NCBI GenBank assembly: GCA_964415675.1
Contig: CAYQBG010000010.1
Coordinates: 62,001 to 126,000, forward strand
Length of the DNA stretch: 64,000 nucleotides
Direction: 5' to 3'
From: UBA5336 sp964415675
Lineage (GTDB): Bacteria > Pseudomonadota > Alphaproteobacteria > Caulobacterales > Hyphomonadaceae
The translations under genes were made by a program, and so were the position numbers. This document shows positions 1 to 8,145 of the stretch, piece after piece (within the stretch, counting starts at the first letter, position 1; every line of letters begins with the position of its first letter). Under the pieces are notes generated by a model, which ran no database searches, was not told the DNA's origin, and worked only from the letters and a program-made list of their open reading frames with translations.

Positions 1-1
1 T

Positions 2-478
2 GGTGGCGATGAGGATATCGAACAGGTCCGCGCGCGGGTCGAAAACCTGTCCGAGGCTCTCGGCCGGCAGATGACTTATGTGCTGGGCAAGCCGGGGCTT
101 GATGGCCATTCCAACGGGGCCGAACAGATCGCTTCACGGGCCCGCGCCTGCGGGATGCAGGTTGTTTATGAAGGTATCCGGTTTACGCCGAAGGAGATCG
201 TTGAGCAGGCGAAGGAGGCGGGCGCGCATGTCGTCGGCCTGTCGATCCTGTCGGGTAGCCATCTCGACCTTGTGCGCGCCACGATTGCGGAAATGCGCGG
301 CGCCGGCCTTGAGAATGTTCCCCTCGTCGTGGGCGGCATCATCCCGCCGGAAGATGCGCGGGCGCTGAAACAGATGGGCGTCAAACGCGTCTATACCCCG
401 AAGGATTTCCAGATCACCGATATCATGTCCGATGTGGTCGATACAGTGGAAGGCGCCTGGCTGACCCCGGCGCAATAG
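2..478 (+). CDS. ecm: B12-dependent acyl-CoA mutase, C-terminal fragment (ethylmalonyl-CoA mutase type)
   Basis: The gene enters from the left edge, so only its last 158 residues are present, in frame from base 2. They form a complete cobalamin-binding domain: the DXHXXG motif reads LDGHSNG at about residues 34-40 of the fragment, followed by the LSILSGSHLDL and VVGGIIPPED segments typical of methylmalonyl-CoA-mutase-like B12 domains. The GKPGLDGHSNGAEQIA wording is what I recall for ethylmalonyl-CoA mutases (Ecm/MeaA) rather than methylmalonyl-CoA mutase, so the ethylmalonyl-CoA pathway of acetyl-CoA assimilation is the likely setting. The catalytic TIM barrel lies outside the window, so substrate is inferred. 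The gene ends 19 bases from the convergent ruvB stop. Confidence 0.8.
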   Translation, partial: GGDEDIEQVRARVENLSEALGRQMTYVLGKPGLDGHSNGAEQIASRARACGMQVVYEGIRFTPKEIVEQAKEAGAHVVGLSILSGSHLDLVRATIAEMRGAGLENVPLVVGGIIPPEDARALKQMGVKRVYTPKDFQITDIMSDVVDTVEGAWLTPAQ

Positions 479-497
479 GCGCTTAAATATCGCGCGC

Positions 498-1526
498 TTA
501 TTCTTCCTCGAACAGGCCCTGCTGCATGGCATTGGGTGGTTTCAGGCCCATGCGTTTCCAGGCGAGCGGGGCGGCGACGCGTCCGCGCGGTGTGCGGGCA
601 ACATAGCCCTTCTGCATCAGGAAGGGTTCGATCACTTCTTCGACGGAATCGCGCGCCTCCGACAAGGCGGCGGCCAGCGTGTCGGCGCCGACCGGCCCGC
701 CGGCATGGGTCTTCACCAGCGCTTCGAGATAGCGCCGGTCGAGCGCGTCGAGCCCGTCCTCGTCCACCTCCAGCCTTGCCAGCGCACGGTCCGCAGCGGC
801 CTTGTCGATCTTCGCGCCTTCCGCATCGGCAAAATCGCGCACACGGCGGAGCAGGCGCAGCGCAATACGCGGCGTGCCGCGGGCCCGGCGCGCGATCTCA
901 ACCGCGCCTTCGCCCGTGATGGCCGCCTGCAATTTGCGCGCAGCCGCCAGCACGATGCGCGAGAGTTCTTCGGGCTCATAGAATTCAAGCCGCACCGGAA
1001 TGCCGAACCGGTCGCGCAGGGGCGTGGCGAGCAGGCCGGCCCGCGTCGTTGCGCCGACCAGCGTAAACGGTTGCAGGTCCAGACGGACAGAGCGTGCCGA
1101 CGGCCCCTCACCGATCACGATATCGACGGCATAGTCTTCCATAGCCGGATAGAGGATTTCTTCCACCGCTGGCGGCAGGCGGTGAATTTCGTCGATGAAG
1201 AGGACGTCATTGGCTTCGAGATTCGTGAGGATGGCGACGAGGTCACCCGCCTTGGCGATGACCGGGCCGGATGTGGCGCGAAACCCGACGCCCATTTCGC
1301 GCGACAGGATCTGCGCCAGCGTCGTCTTGCCTAGCCCTGGCGGGCCGAACAGCAGCACATGGTCGAGCGCCTCGCCACGCCCGCGCGCCGCCTCGACATA
1401 GACTTTCAGGTTCGCCTTGGCGCCTTCCTGTCCGATATAATCGTCAAACAGCTGCGGACGCAGCGCCCGGTCCAGCGCCTCGCCGATCTGCGCTTCGGGG
1501 TCTGTCAGGGAGCCTTCGCGGGTCAT
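498..1526 (-). CDS. ruvB: Holliday junction branch migration helicase RuvB
   Basis: The 342-residue protein has the usual RuvB length and order: a AAA+ core with Walker A GPPGLGKT at residues 61-68 and Walker B FIDEIHRL at about 109-116, the GATTRAGLLATPLRDRFG sensor/arginine-finger region, and a winged-helix C-terminus containing the ARTPRGR motif. RuvB is the hexameric motor that, loaded by RuvA, drives branch migration of Holliday junctions so that RuvC can cut them. Its ATG overlaps the ruvA stop by four bases, so it is the last gene of the minus-strand ruvC-ruvA-ruvB operon. Nothing unusual is visible. Confidence 0.98.
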   Translation of the reverse strand: MTREGSLTDPEAQIGEALDRALRPQLFDDYIGQEGAKANLKVYVEAARGRGEALDHVLLFGPPGLGKTTLAQILSREMGVGFRATSGPVIAKAGDLVAILTNLEANDVLFIDEIHRLPPAVEEILYPAMEDYAVDIVIGEGPSARSVRLDLQPFTLVGATTRAGLLATPLRDRFGIPVRLEFYEPEELSRIVLAAARKLQAAITGEGAVEIARRARGTPRIALRLLRRVRDFADAEGAKIDKAAADRALARLEVDEDGLDALDRRYLEALVKTHAGGPVGADTLAAALSEARDSVEEVIEPFLMQKGYVARTPRGRVAAPLAWKRMGLKPPNAMQQGLFEEE

Positions 1527-2149
1527 GACGGGGTCAGCTCCTTCAGCGCGGCGCGGATCAGCGCGCCGACATCATCGCTCTGACCAGCCTTCATCGCCGC
1601 GGCGACGGCGCGGGCAGCCTCCGACGGGCCATAGCCGAGATTCTGCAGCGCCGAGATGGCTTCCGCGCGCACGCCGCCGGTCGCCCCGCTGGCTGCGCTG
1701 ACACTCCCGGCCGCCGGCTTCATGCCGAACGCGCCGAACCGGCCCATCGGCGGCGGCTTGCCGGCCAGCTCCCCGGTGATCCGCTCAGCCAGCTTCTTGC
1801 CGACCCCCTTTGCCCGTGTGATCGCACTGACATCCTGCAGCGCCAGCGCGTCCATCAGCTCGCCCGGCGAGAGCGCATCCATCACCGCCAGCGCGGCCTT
1901 GCCGCCCACGCCCGGCACGTCCTGCAGCCTTGTGAACCAGGCGCGCGCCTCGTCGCTCTCAAACGCGTAGAGCGTGATGGAATTCTCCGTCACGCGCGTC
2001 TCGATATGCAGTTCAGCCCGCTCGCCGGTGTTCAGGCGAGAGAGAAGCCGCGCGCCGGCCACCGCCACATAGCCGACGCCGTTCACGTCAATGAGGACTG
2101 TGTCGGCGCCAATGGCGGCGATCTCTCCGCGAAGCCGGCCAATGATCAT
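1523..2149 (-). CDS. ruvA: Holliday junction DNA helicase subunit RuvA
   Basis: RuvA binds four-way junctions as a tetramer and recruits RuvB. The start is the ATG at 2149 (MIIGRLRGEIAAIG), which gives 208 residues and overlaps the ruvC stop by four bases; a longer in-frame reading exists but would run into ruvC and has no family-like sequence. The N-terminal OB fold (DVNGVGYVAVAG) is followed by helix-hairpin-helix motifs (LQDVPGVGGKAALAVMD and AKGVGKKLAERI) and, after an Ala/Gly-rich linker, a C-terminal RuvB-binding helical domain (AISALQNLGYGPSEAARAV). This order is standard. Confidence 0.97.
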   Translation of the reverse strand: MIIGRLRGEIAAIGADTVLIDVNGVGYVAVAGARLLSRLNTGERAELHIETRVTENSITLYAFESDEARAWFTRLQDVPGVGGKAALAVMDALSPGELMDALALQDVSAITRAKGVGKKLAERITGELAGKPPPMGRFGAFGMKPAAGSVSAASGATGGVRAEAISALQNLGYGPSEAARAVAAAMKAGQSDDVGALIRAALKELTPS

Positions 2150-2652
2150 GCCGCCCCCCGTCTCAGCCCTGCCGCCGGCAAGTGGTTTGCGGCGCAAATG
2201 GCACAAGCGAGCGCGTCGGCCGCGTCCGAGGTGAGTTTTCCCGCCCGTGGCAGGAGGCGCTGGACCATGAAGGCGACCTGCGTCTTGTCCGCCCCGCCGG
2301 TGCCGACCACGGCGAGCTTGATCTGGCGCGGCGCATGTTCGGATACCGTGACGCCCTCGCGCGCCAGCGCCGCCATGGCCGCCCCGCGCGCCTGGCCGAG
2401 TTTCAGCGCCGAGCGCGGGCCGGCATTGACGAGGGTTTCCTCAACGCCCGCAAGCATCGGCGCATGCTCGATGGCCAGCCCTGAAACCGCCGAAAAGATG
2501 CCGGCGAGGCGCTCGGCCAGCGGCAGGGCCGTGTCGATCCGGATGACGCCATGGCCGACATGGCTGATCCGGGCGCCGGACCGGGCGATCACGCCCCAGC
2601 CTGTCGCGCGCAGGCCCGGATCGATGCCGAGAATACGAATCGTGTCTGTCAT
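2146..2652 (-). CDS. ruvC: Holliday junction resolvase RuvC
   Basis: RuvC is the Mg-dependent endonuclease that cuts Holliday junctions symmetrically. The ATG at 2652 gives 168 residues beginning MTDTIRILGIDPGL, placing the first catalytic aspartate at residue 11. The acidic pocket is completed by the GVEETLVN segment near the middle and the DAADALACAICAANH segment near the C-terminus. Upstream in-frame Met (2664) would add four residues with no family support. First gene of the ruvC-ruvA-ruvB operon. I looked for the alphaproteobacterial LexA box (GTTC-N7-GTTC) upstream and did not find a convincing one. Confidence 0.97.
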   Translation of the reverse strand: MTDTIRILGIDPGLRATGWGVIARSGARISHVGHGVIRIDTALPLAERLAGIFSAVSGLAIEHAPMLAGVEETLVNAGPRSALKLGQARGAAMAALAREGVTVSEHAPRQIKLAVVGTGGADKTQVAFMVQRLLPRAGKLTSDAADALACAICAANHLPAAGLRRGAA

Positions 2653-2726
2653 TGGCCGGCACACTAGCGCGGGGAAGGGTTAATGTCGCCCTGACGTTTT
2701 CCCGATTTGTTCGGTTCATCCGGCGG

Positions 2727-3215
2727 TCAGGGCAAGCGCCGTTTCACTTCCGGCGGGGAGACAAGAATTTCGACGCTGTCGCCGACCGAAACTTTACCGG
2801 CTTCGCGCACCGCACAGGTCACACCGCCGCGCCAGTCGCGTGCCAGCGCCTTGAGAAGGCCCGGGCGCGCCTCTTCCATGCGCTTGCAGGGCCAGGTCTG
2901 GCCCGTCACTGCCAGCACGAGTTCGCCGATACGGATGACACCGCCCCTCGCCCGTGGCAGTGCCGCTCCCTCAGTCAACAGATTGGCGCGGCGCACGGTC
3001 CAGTCGAGGCGTTCGCCTGCCTCCAGTGGCGGATCGAGCGCGTCAAGCGCATCGCGCCAGGCTTCTGCGGACATGACCGTCACCATCCGGTCCGGCGCCT
3101 TTCCGGCATGGTCACCTTCGAGGCCTGAGGAAGCCGCAACCGCGACGCTTTCGCGGGTTACCATCGGGGCCTTTCGGGCCGGGCGGATCGCGATCCCGCT
3201 CAGATGACCTGCCAT
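2727..3215 (-). CDS. MOSC domain-containing protein
   Basis: The ATG at 3215 gives 162 residues starting MAGHLSGIAIRPARKAPM. This matches the MOSC fold: an N-terminal strand followed by GLEGDHAGKA (the G-GD-H signature), RRANLLTEG (the family's R-N segment), and VTGQTWPCKRMEE with its conserved cysteine at about residue 119. MOSC domains are found in molybdenum-cofactor sulfurases and the YiiM/mARC family and act on or carry sulfur or Mo-cofactor. The substrate of this stand-alone version cannot be told from sequence. It is 74 bases upstream of ruvC on the same strand and may share its transcript. Confidence 0.85.
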   Translation of the reverse strand: MAGHLSGIAIRPARKAPMVTRESVAVAASSGLEGDHAGKAPDRMVTVMSAEAWRDALDALDPPLEAGERLDWTVRRANLLTEGAALPRARGGVIRIGELVLAVTGQTWPCKRMEEARPGLLKALARDWRGGVTCAVREAGKVSVGDSVEILVSPPEVKRRLP

Positions 3216-3383
3216 GTCGTGCCTCTCTCTGTGGGTCACTATATTGTCGTGCGCCCGCGGATCCGGCGCAAGCCAACTGGCCGCCGAAAAGATGCTGCGT
3301 TGCAACATCGCATTGCAGCCCTGCCGCAATGTGGGCCAGCCGACAGAGTTTGGTCACAGTCTGGGAGGAAACTCATCCGCATC

Positions 3384-3986
3384 ATGCCGATACAGATTCC
3401 CACCCGCCTCAAGAATGGCACGCCCGTCCTGCTGAGACCGCTCCAGTCGGATGATGAAGCGCGCCTTCGTGAGGGGATCGCGCGCCTGTCTGACCGCTCG
3501 CGCTATTATAGGTTCTTTACGGGCGCCCGGCACTTGCCCGATCATGTCGTCAGACGCCTGGTCGATGTTGACGGAGACCAGCATATCGCCTGGGGCGGCC
3601 TGGACATGGAGGTCGAGAGTGGGCCGGCGGCCATTGGCGCGGCTCACGCGATTCGTGAGGGTGATGGCCCGGAAGCTGAAATCGCTTTTGGGATACTGGA
3701 CGCCTATCACGGCCAGGGCCTTGCTCGCATGCTGATCGCTGCGGTCATCCGCGACAGCCTGGAGCATGGTATAACCGTCCTGCGTGCGGATATCCTTTCG
3801 GAGAATCGCGGCGCACAGAGGCTGATCCGCCATATTGGCGGGCGCTTCACACGGGCGGATGGTCCCGTGACGGGCTACCGGCTGGACTGCGCGGATGCTG
3901 AAGAGCGATTGCGCGCGCTGCCACAGCCCGAGGGGCTGCGCGAGGTCTATGCGGTTCTTGATGCGCGTCGCCCGCAAGCGGCCTGA
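3384..3986 (+). CDS. GNAT family N-acetyltransferase
   Basis: A 200-residue protein from the ATG at 3384. The acetyl-CoA binding pyrophosphate loop is visible as DAYHGQGLARMLI (Q/R-X-X-G-X-G/A pattern), preceded by strand EIAFGI and followed by LRADILSENRGAQRLIRHIGGRF, the usual beta5-alpha5 region of GNAT enzymes. The N-terminus (TRLKNGTPVLLRPLQSDDEARLREGIARLS) resembles the acetyltransferase domain associated with Pat-like protein acetyltransferases, but no cyclic-nucleotide or acyl-CoA-synthetase domain is attached. A GGAGG lies 15 bases ahead of the start, which is long, so the start is less certain. Acceptor substrate unknown. Confidence 0.8.
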   Translation: MPIQIPTRLKNGTPVLLRPLQSDDEARLREGIARLSDRSRYYRFFTGARHLPDHVVRRLVDVDGDQHIAWGGLDMEVESGPAAIGAAHAIREGDGPEAEIAFGILDAYHGQGLARMLIAAVIRDSLEHGITVLRADILSENRGAQRLIRHIGGRFTRADGPVTGYRLDCADAEERLRALPQPEGLREVYAVLDARRPQAA

Positions 3987-3990
3987 GCGA

Positions 3991-4329
3991 TCAGTTCGAG
4001 ATCACCTCGAAACGCCGCGAATCAAAGACTTTCAGTACCTGGCGCAAATCCTGCCCCCGGCGCAGGGTTTGCCCGGCAGAACCGTAGACGACGAAAGCCC
4101 CCTGCCGACTGGCCAGCGCGGGAACCTTCTCGATCCGCCAGGTCGGCTGTTCCGCCGTGCGCCGGTATATGGCGAAGACGGCCCGGTCCGGATACATCCC
4201 GATCCCATAATCCTTGGCTTCGCCTGACTGAACGAGACGTCCATACACATCCAGGATCGGTGACAGTTCGGTACGGTGGAACGCGACCTTGGTGGAAAGG
4301 GATCTTGAAGGCGAATTGTGTTTGTTCAT
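3991..4329 (-). CDS. DUF2794 domain-containing protein
   Basis: 112 residues with the DUF2794 pattern seen across Alphaproteobacteria: VAFHRTELSPILDVYGRLV, then an acidic/glycine segment, AVFAIYRRTAEQPTWRIEKVP, and a C-terminal GQTLRRGQDLRQVLKVF. The family is soluble, about 110 residues, and without an assigned biochemical role. It converges on the GNAT gene with only four bases between the stop codons. No signal peptide or membrane segment. Confidence 0.85.
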   Translation of the reverse strand: MNKHNSPSRSLSTKVAFHRTELSPILDVYGRLVQSGEAKDYGIGMYPDRAVFAIYRRTAEQPTWRIEKVPALASRQGAFVVYGSAGQTLRRGQDLRQVLKVFDSRRFEVISN

Positions 4330-4642
4330 GGTATCCTGCGTTGAGGCAAGTCTGCCCAGGCCGGCCGGGGCGTCAATGCATGACGCATTTTTAATCGGAA
4401 TGTGGCGATTTCAACACAAAGTGGCCTTGCGAGCGCCCGCGGCTCCCTCCATCTTCAATCTTGTCAGGCGGCGGTTCCTAGCAGGCACCCCGGACCCATC
4501 AGCCCCCCCAGCCCCTCGGGGAGCTTGTTCCACCGCCGCCTGATACCTCCCCAAAAACAAGCCGCGCAGACACCCAGCCGATAACTCCGAGCGTCTTGTC
4601 GGGGATATCAGGTGATTTGCCCTTTTGTCTGACAGGTGGACC
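4330..4642. other. Intergenic region with long inverted repeat
   Basis: About 310 bases without a supported gene, between two minus-strand genes. It should hold the promoter of the DUF2794 gene. Its main content is the 12-bp inverted repeat described separately. Three short reading frames cross it but have no family resemblance, no ribosome binding site and biased amino-acid content. Confidence 0.6.
4464..4543. repeat. 12-bp perfect inverted repeat, 56-base spacer with inner hairpin
   Basis: The arms TCAGGCGGCGGT (4464-4475) and ACCGCCGCCTGA (4532-4543) are exact reverse complements. The spacer contains a second self-complementary element (CCCCTCGGGG, about 4513-4522). On the minus strand the structure is preceded by a T-rich stretch, not followed by one, so it does not look like a simple terminator. 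It could be an attenuator, a structured small RNA or a remnant repeat. Confidence 0.55.
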
Positions 4643-4882
4643 TTACTCGGCGGCGAGCCTGGCCGAATCCTCGCCGTTTTCATCCTCAAAGACGAGAATG
4701 TCTCCGGGCTGGCATTCCAGTTCCCGGCACAGGGCTTCCAGTGTTGAGAACCGGACCGCCTTGGCCTTTCCCGTCTTCAGGATCGACAGGTTGGCCAGCG
4801 TGACGCCGACGCGCTCGGACAGTTCGGTCAGCGACATCCGCCGCTCCAGAAGAACCCGGTCCAGTGTGACACGTATCGACAT
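4643..4882 (-). CDS. XRE/Cro-CI helix-turn-helix regulator (HTH_26/YozG type)
   Basis: 79 residues, almost entirely a helix-turn-helix domain: LDRVLLERRMSLTELSERVGVTLANLSILKTGKAKAVRF with the recognition helix around residues 26-38, ending CQPGDILVFED. This short Cro/CI type is usually encoded directly after a DUF2975 membrane protein, as here (16-base gap). The pair is commonly considered a membrane protein with its own regulator. No metal or ligand site is visible; the targets are unknown. Confidence 0.85.
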   Translation of the reverse strand: MSIRVTLDRVLLERRMSLTELSERVGVTLANLSILKTGKAKAVRFSTLEALCRELECQPGDILVFEDENGEDSARLAAE

Positions 4883-4898
4883 TGTCAGCCCTCGCGCC

Positions 4899-5429
4899 TC
4901 ATATCGTCATCTTTTCTTCTTCGCGAAGGCGGGTGCCCTCGCGGAAGACCTGGGACAGCACCAGGAGTGCGGCAACAGCAGCCCAGACGACGAAATTGAT
5001 GGACAGGGGCGGGCGGGCGATCGCATCGTCCTGTGACACGAAAGCACGCATGCAGATGACAAGAAGGATGCTGGCAATCTCCATGATGGCGAGCGCGATC
5101 GCTATGCCGGTCAGTCGCGCTGCATTGTCCGGCACGAAGGGGTCGCCCTCAGCAAGCGTGGCAAGAATCCGCCTCAGTTGCAGACTTACATAGACCACGC
5201 CGGGCAGGATGATGCCGACCGCGATGAGCGTGAAAACAAAATTCAGCGGGCTGACCTCTGCTGCAGCCTGCCCGCCCGGAATCTGCAAGGCCCCGTCATT
5301 GAGACTTGCCATCAGCCCGATTCCAAGCATCACGAAGGCGAAGACGCCAAACACGACCGAAATCCAGATGACACCGGTCATTATGACGGACAGTATGGCG
5401 GCCATGGAATTTCGTGGTCGGGATGTCAT
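4899..5429 (-). CDS. DUF2975 membrane protein
   Basis: 176 residues with four predicted membrane spans: about residues 10-40 (AAILSVIMTGVIWISVVFGVF onward), 62-85, 105-125 and 145-165. LRRILATLAEGDPFVPDNAARLTGIA between spans 2 and 3 is the most characteristic DUF2975 segment. Co-oriented with and upstream of the XRE gene, so the two form a two-gene unit. Function unknown; the constant partner suggests that the membrane protein modulates the regulator or is its target. Divergent from rdgB with a 93-base gap. Confidence 0.8.
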   Translation of the reverse strand: MTSRPRNSMAAILSVIMTGVIWISVVFGVFAFVMLGIGLMASLNDGALQIPGGQAAAEVSPLNFVFTLIAVGIILPGVVYVSLQLRRILATLAEGDPFVPDNAARLTGIAIALAIMEIASILLVICMRAFVSQDDAIARPPLSINFVVWAAVAALLVLSQVFREGTRLREEEKMTI

Positions 5430-5522
5430 CTGTTAGTGTCCGGCAGGTGAAGATGCGATAATTGTTGCCGTAAAACGATAACCTGCTTCGCATGGAAAGC
5501 AAGGAAGGAGCCACAGCGCGTC

Positions 5523-6128
5523 ATGAGCCTCAGACAGTTGGAACCCGGACGCCTTGTCGCGGCCACCCACAATGCCGGAAAGGTCCGGGAGCTTAAGGAC
5601 CTGTTTGAGCCGCATGGCTTTCAGGTAGTGTCGGCCATGGAACTGGACCTGCCCGAACCGGAAGAGACCGAAACGACCTTCACTGGCAATGCCATCCTGA
5701 AGGCAAGGGCGGCGGCCGAGGCGACGGGCGCGCCGGCCCTTTCGGACGATAGCGGTCTGGCTGTCCAGGCGCTGGGCGGCCAGCCTGGCATCTATTCGGC
5801 ACGCTGGGCGGGGGAGCCGCGCGATTTCATGCGGGCGATGGAAAAGGTCGAGCAGGAATTGCAGTCGATCTCCGCTGACAATCGCGCCGCCGCCTTCATT
5901 TGCGCCCTGGCCGTGGTCTGGCCTGACGGGCATGCCGAAGTTTTCGAAGGGAAGGTCAGTGGCCAGCTGGTCTGGCCGCCGCGCGGCGGGAAGGGGTTCG
6001 GATATGATCCGATGTTCGTCGCCGACGGAAAGACCGAGACATTCGGGGAAATGGACCCGGCGCAAAAGCACGCCATGAGCCATCGCGCAGATGCCTTCGC
6101 CAGGCTGAAGGCCACACTCCTGCCGTGA
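5523..6128 (+). CDS. rdgB: XTP/dITP diphosphatase (RdgB/HAM1)
   Basis: Hydrolyses non-canonical purine nucleoside triphosphates (dITP, XTP) to monophosphates to keep them out of DNA and RNA. 201 residues, the usual size. THNAGK at residues 15-20 is the nucleotide-binding motif, EETETTFTGNAILKA and LSDDSGLAV (from about residue 73) carry the metal-binding acidic residues, and GGKGFGYDPMF and SHRADAF close the substrate pocket. Its TGA overlaps the GTG start of hemW, an arrangement common in alphaproteobacteria. Confidence 0.97.
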   Translation: MSLRQLEPGRLVAATHNAGKVRELKDLFEPHGFQVVSAMELDLPEPEETETTFTGNAILKARAAAEATGAPALSDDSGLAVQALGGQPGIYSARWAGEPRDFMRAMEKVEQELQSISADNRAAAFICALAVVWPDGHAEVFEGKVSGQLVWPPRGGKGFGYDPMFVADGKTETFGEMDPAQKHAMSHRADAFARLKATLLP

Positions 6129-7288
6129 CCGCTCGCGAAGCGAACCATGGCTTCGGTCTTTATGTTCACTGGCCTTATTGCGCACGGATCTGTCCCTATT
6201 GCGATTTCAATGTCTATGCGGCCAAGTCACGGGACCCAGGCCCCCTTCTTGACGCCATCATCGCAGACATTGCCGCCCACAAGCGCCACTATCCGGAACT
6301 GGCCGGCCCGCTCGACAGCGTTTTTCTCGGCGGGGGGACACCGTCGCTTCTCGCGCCGGCAGAGATAGCGCGGCTTATAGAAACAGCGCAGGCGGTTTTC
6401 GGCTTGCGCATCGACGCCGAAATCACGCTGGAAGCCAATCCCGGCGATGTCGTGACCGGTGATCTTCCGGGCTGGCGCGCGGCTGGCGTGACGCGCCTGT
6501 CTGTCGGGGTCCAGTCCCTGGACGATGAGGCCCTCGCCTTTCTTGGCCGCGACCATGACAGTCACACAGCTCAGGCTGGCGTGGCGCGGGCGCTGGCACA
6601 TTTTGCCTCTGCGTCCATCGATCTCATCTATGCCCGGCCGGGACAGTCGCCGGGAAGCTGGGCCGTTGAGCTTGAAGCCGCGTTGGCCCTCGGCGCGCAA
6701 CATCTGTCGCTTTATGAACTGACGATCGCTGAGCGCACGGTGTTCGAAAAACGCATGCAGCGCGGCGAACTTGTTCCGATGCCGGATGATGATCAGGCCG
6801 ACCTCTACGAACTGACCCAGTCGCTGACCGATGCGGCAGGATTGCCGGCTTATGAAATCTCTAATCATGCCGCGAGCCCCCGCCACCAGTCGGTTCATAA
6901 TAACATATACTGGCAATCCGGGGACTGGGTGGGCGTCGGTCCGGGTGCTCATGGGCGGTTGAGCACCGTTCGCGGGCGCTTGGCCAGCCTCGCGCATCGC
7001 CGCCCCGAAGCCTATATCGCGGCCACTGAGAGCGGCGAGCCCGCCTGGGATACTCATGAATGTCTCACGCCGCTTGAGACCGCACGCGAAGCCCTGGCGA
7101 TGGGGCTTCGTGTCTCCGGCGGGGTCGAGCTTGCGCGGATCGAAAGCCTGGCCGCGCGACCGCTCGACGGGGCGGGCCTCGAAAGCATGCAGCGCGCTGG
7201 CCTTGTCCGGCTGGATGCCGGCCGCCTTTGCCTGACCCCTGAGGGTCGCCTTCTCGCCGACCGTGTCACTGCTGAAATTGCGCCCTGA
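6125..7288 (+). CDS. hemW: Radical SAM heme chaperone HemW
   Basis: 387 residues from a GTG that overlaps the rdgB stop. The radical SAM cluster is C19-X3-C23-X2-C26 followed by DFN, the CDF-type ending that separates HemW from the coproporphyrinogen dehydrogenase HemN. GGGTPSLL, ITLEANPGD and RLSVGVQSLDD are standard SAM-binding segments and a C-terminal HemW helical domain is present. HemW binds heme and is thought to deliver it to respiratory proteins; it is often misnamed as an oxygen-independent coproporphyrinogen oxidase. Translationally coupled to rdgB. Confidence 0.95.
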   Translation: MTAREANHGFGLYVHWPYCARICPYCDFNVYAAKSRDPGPLLDAIIADIAAHKRHYPELAGPLDSVFLGGGTPSLLAPAEIARLIETAQAVFGLRIDAEITLEANPGDVVTGDLPGWRAAGVTRLSVGVQSLDDEALAFLGRDHDSHTAQAGVARALAHFASASIDLIYARPGQSPGSWAVELEAALALGAQHLSLYELTIAERTVFEKRMQRGELVPMPDDDQADLYELTQSLTDAAGLPAYEISNHAASPRHQSVHNNIYWQSGDWVGVGPGAHGRLSTVRGRLASLAHRRPEAYIAATESGEPAWDTHECLTPLETAREALAMGLRVSGGVELARIESLAARPLDGAGLESMQRAGLVRLDAGRLCLTPEGRLLADRVTAEIAP

Positions 7289-7362
7289 AGGGGCGTGCCT
7301 CTTGCCCGCCGACCGCTTTGGCGCAACGCTGCAATGACAAAACAGAAGATGGAGGATGCGCG

Positions 7363-8097
7363 ATGAGGTTGAGGCAGATCGTGCTGGCGGCGCGCCGGAT
7401 CAAGCCACTGGCGGACCAGCTGACGGAGGCTTTCGGGCTTGGGGAACCGTATAATGATCCCGGCGTGGGGCATTTCGGGCTCGAAAATGTGGTCTACACG
7501 ATTGGTGACCAGTTCCTGGAGATTGTGGCACCGAAAGAGGAAGGGACGGCTGCCGGGCGGTTCATGGACCGCTGGGGCGAGGGCGGTTATATGGTCATCC
7601 TGCAAACGGATGATCTTGACGCTTTGCGCCTGCGGGCCGGTGAGCAGGCGATCCGCCGGGTCTGGGATATCGACCGCAAGGAAATTTCGGCCAGTCATTT
7701 TCATCCCCGCGACGTGGGCGGCGCCATTCTCTCGGTCGATACACCGCGTCCACCGGAAAGCTGGCTCTGGGCCGGGCCGGGCTGGGAGGCGCGGACCGGG
7801 GAGGGCCTGGTCAGGGCGGCGACAGGTGTCAGCTTCCAGAGCGGCGATCCGGCCCGCCTGGCAGGGCGCTGGGGCCAGTTGCTCGATCGGGCGCCCCAGG
7901 GGGAGACGATCGGCCTGTCTGATGCAGCCCTGCATTTCGGGCCCGATGAGAATGGGCGCGGTGAGGGCATATCAGCCTACCGTCTCCAGGTCGGCGATAT
8001 CAGTGCCATCAAGCGCCGGGCGACCTATGCCGGCCTGATGGTCGAGCGTGACAGCGTGCTGGCCGGGGGGGTGAGGTTTGACCTCGAAGCGGCCTGA
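7363..8097 (+). CDS. VOC/glyoxalase-like domain protein
   Basis: The ATG at 7363 has a GGAGG seven bases upstream, which decides against the longer in-frame reading. The 244-residue protein resembles the glyoxalase-like (Glyoxalase_3) family: an N-terminal half with FGLENVVYTIGDQFLEIVAP, a central HFHPRDVGGAILSVD, and a repeat-like second half. The GHFG and HFHPRD histidines and the glutamate of FLEIV are plausible metal ligands. Family members act on varied small substrates, so no reaction can be assigned. It follows hemW in the same direction after 74 bases. Confidence 0.75.
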   Translation: MRLRQIVLAARRIKPLADQLTEAFGLGEPYNDPGVGHFGLENVVYTIGDQFLEIVAPKEEGTAAGRFMDRWGEGGYMVILQTDDLDALRLRAGEQAIRRVWDIDRKEISASHFHPRDVGGAILSVDTPRPPESWLWAGPGWEARTGEGLVRAATGVSFQSGDPARLAGRWGQLLDRAPQGETIGLSDAALHFGPDENGRGEGISAYRLQVGDISAIKRRATYAGLMVERDSVLAGGVRFDLEAA

Positions 8098-8145
8098 GCG
8101 AAGCGGTTTGTCGCCGGGCCGCGGGCGTGCTATTTCGCGGCCATC

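Noticed and set aside
2653..2726. Possible LexA (SOS) box upstream of ruvC
   Set aside because: GAAC-C-GAAC occurs on the minus strand but the seven-base spacing of the alphaproteobacterial SOS box is not met.
4464..4543. SRP RNA gene
   Set aside because: Only a short GTCCGG stretch matches; the GGAA tetraloop and the AGCA internal loop are missing.
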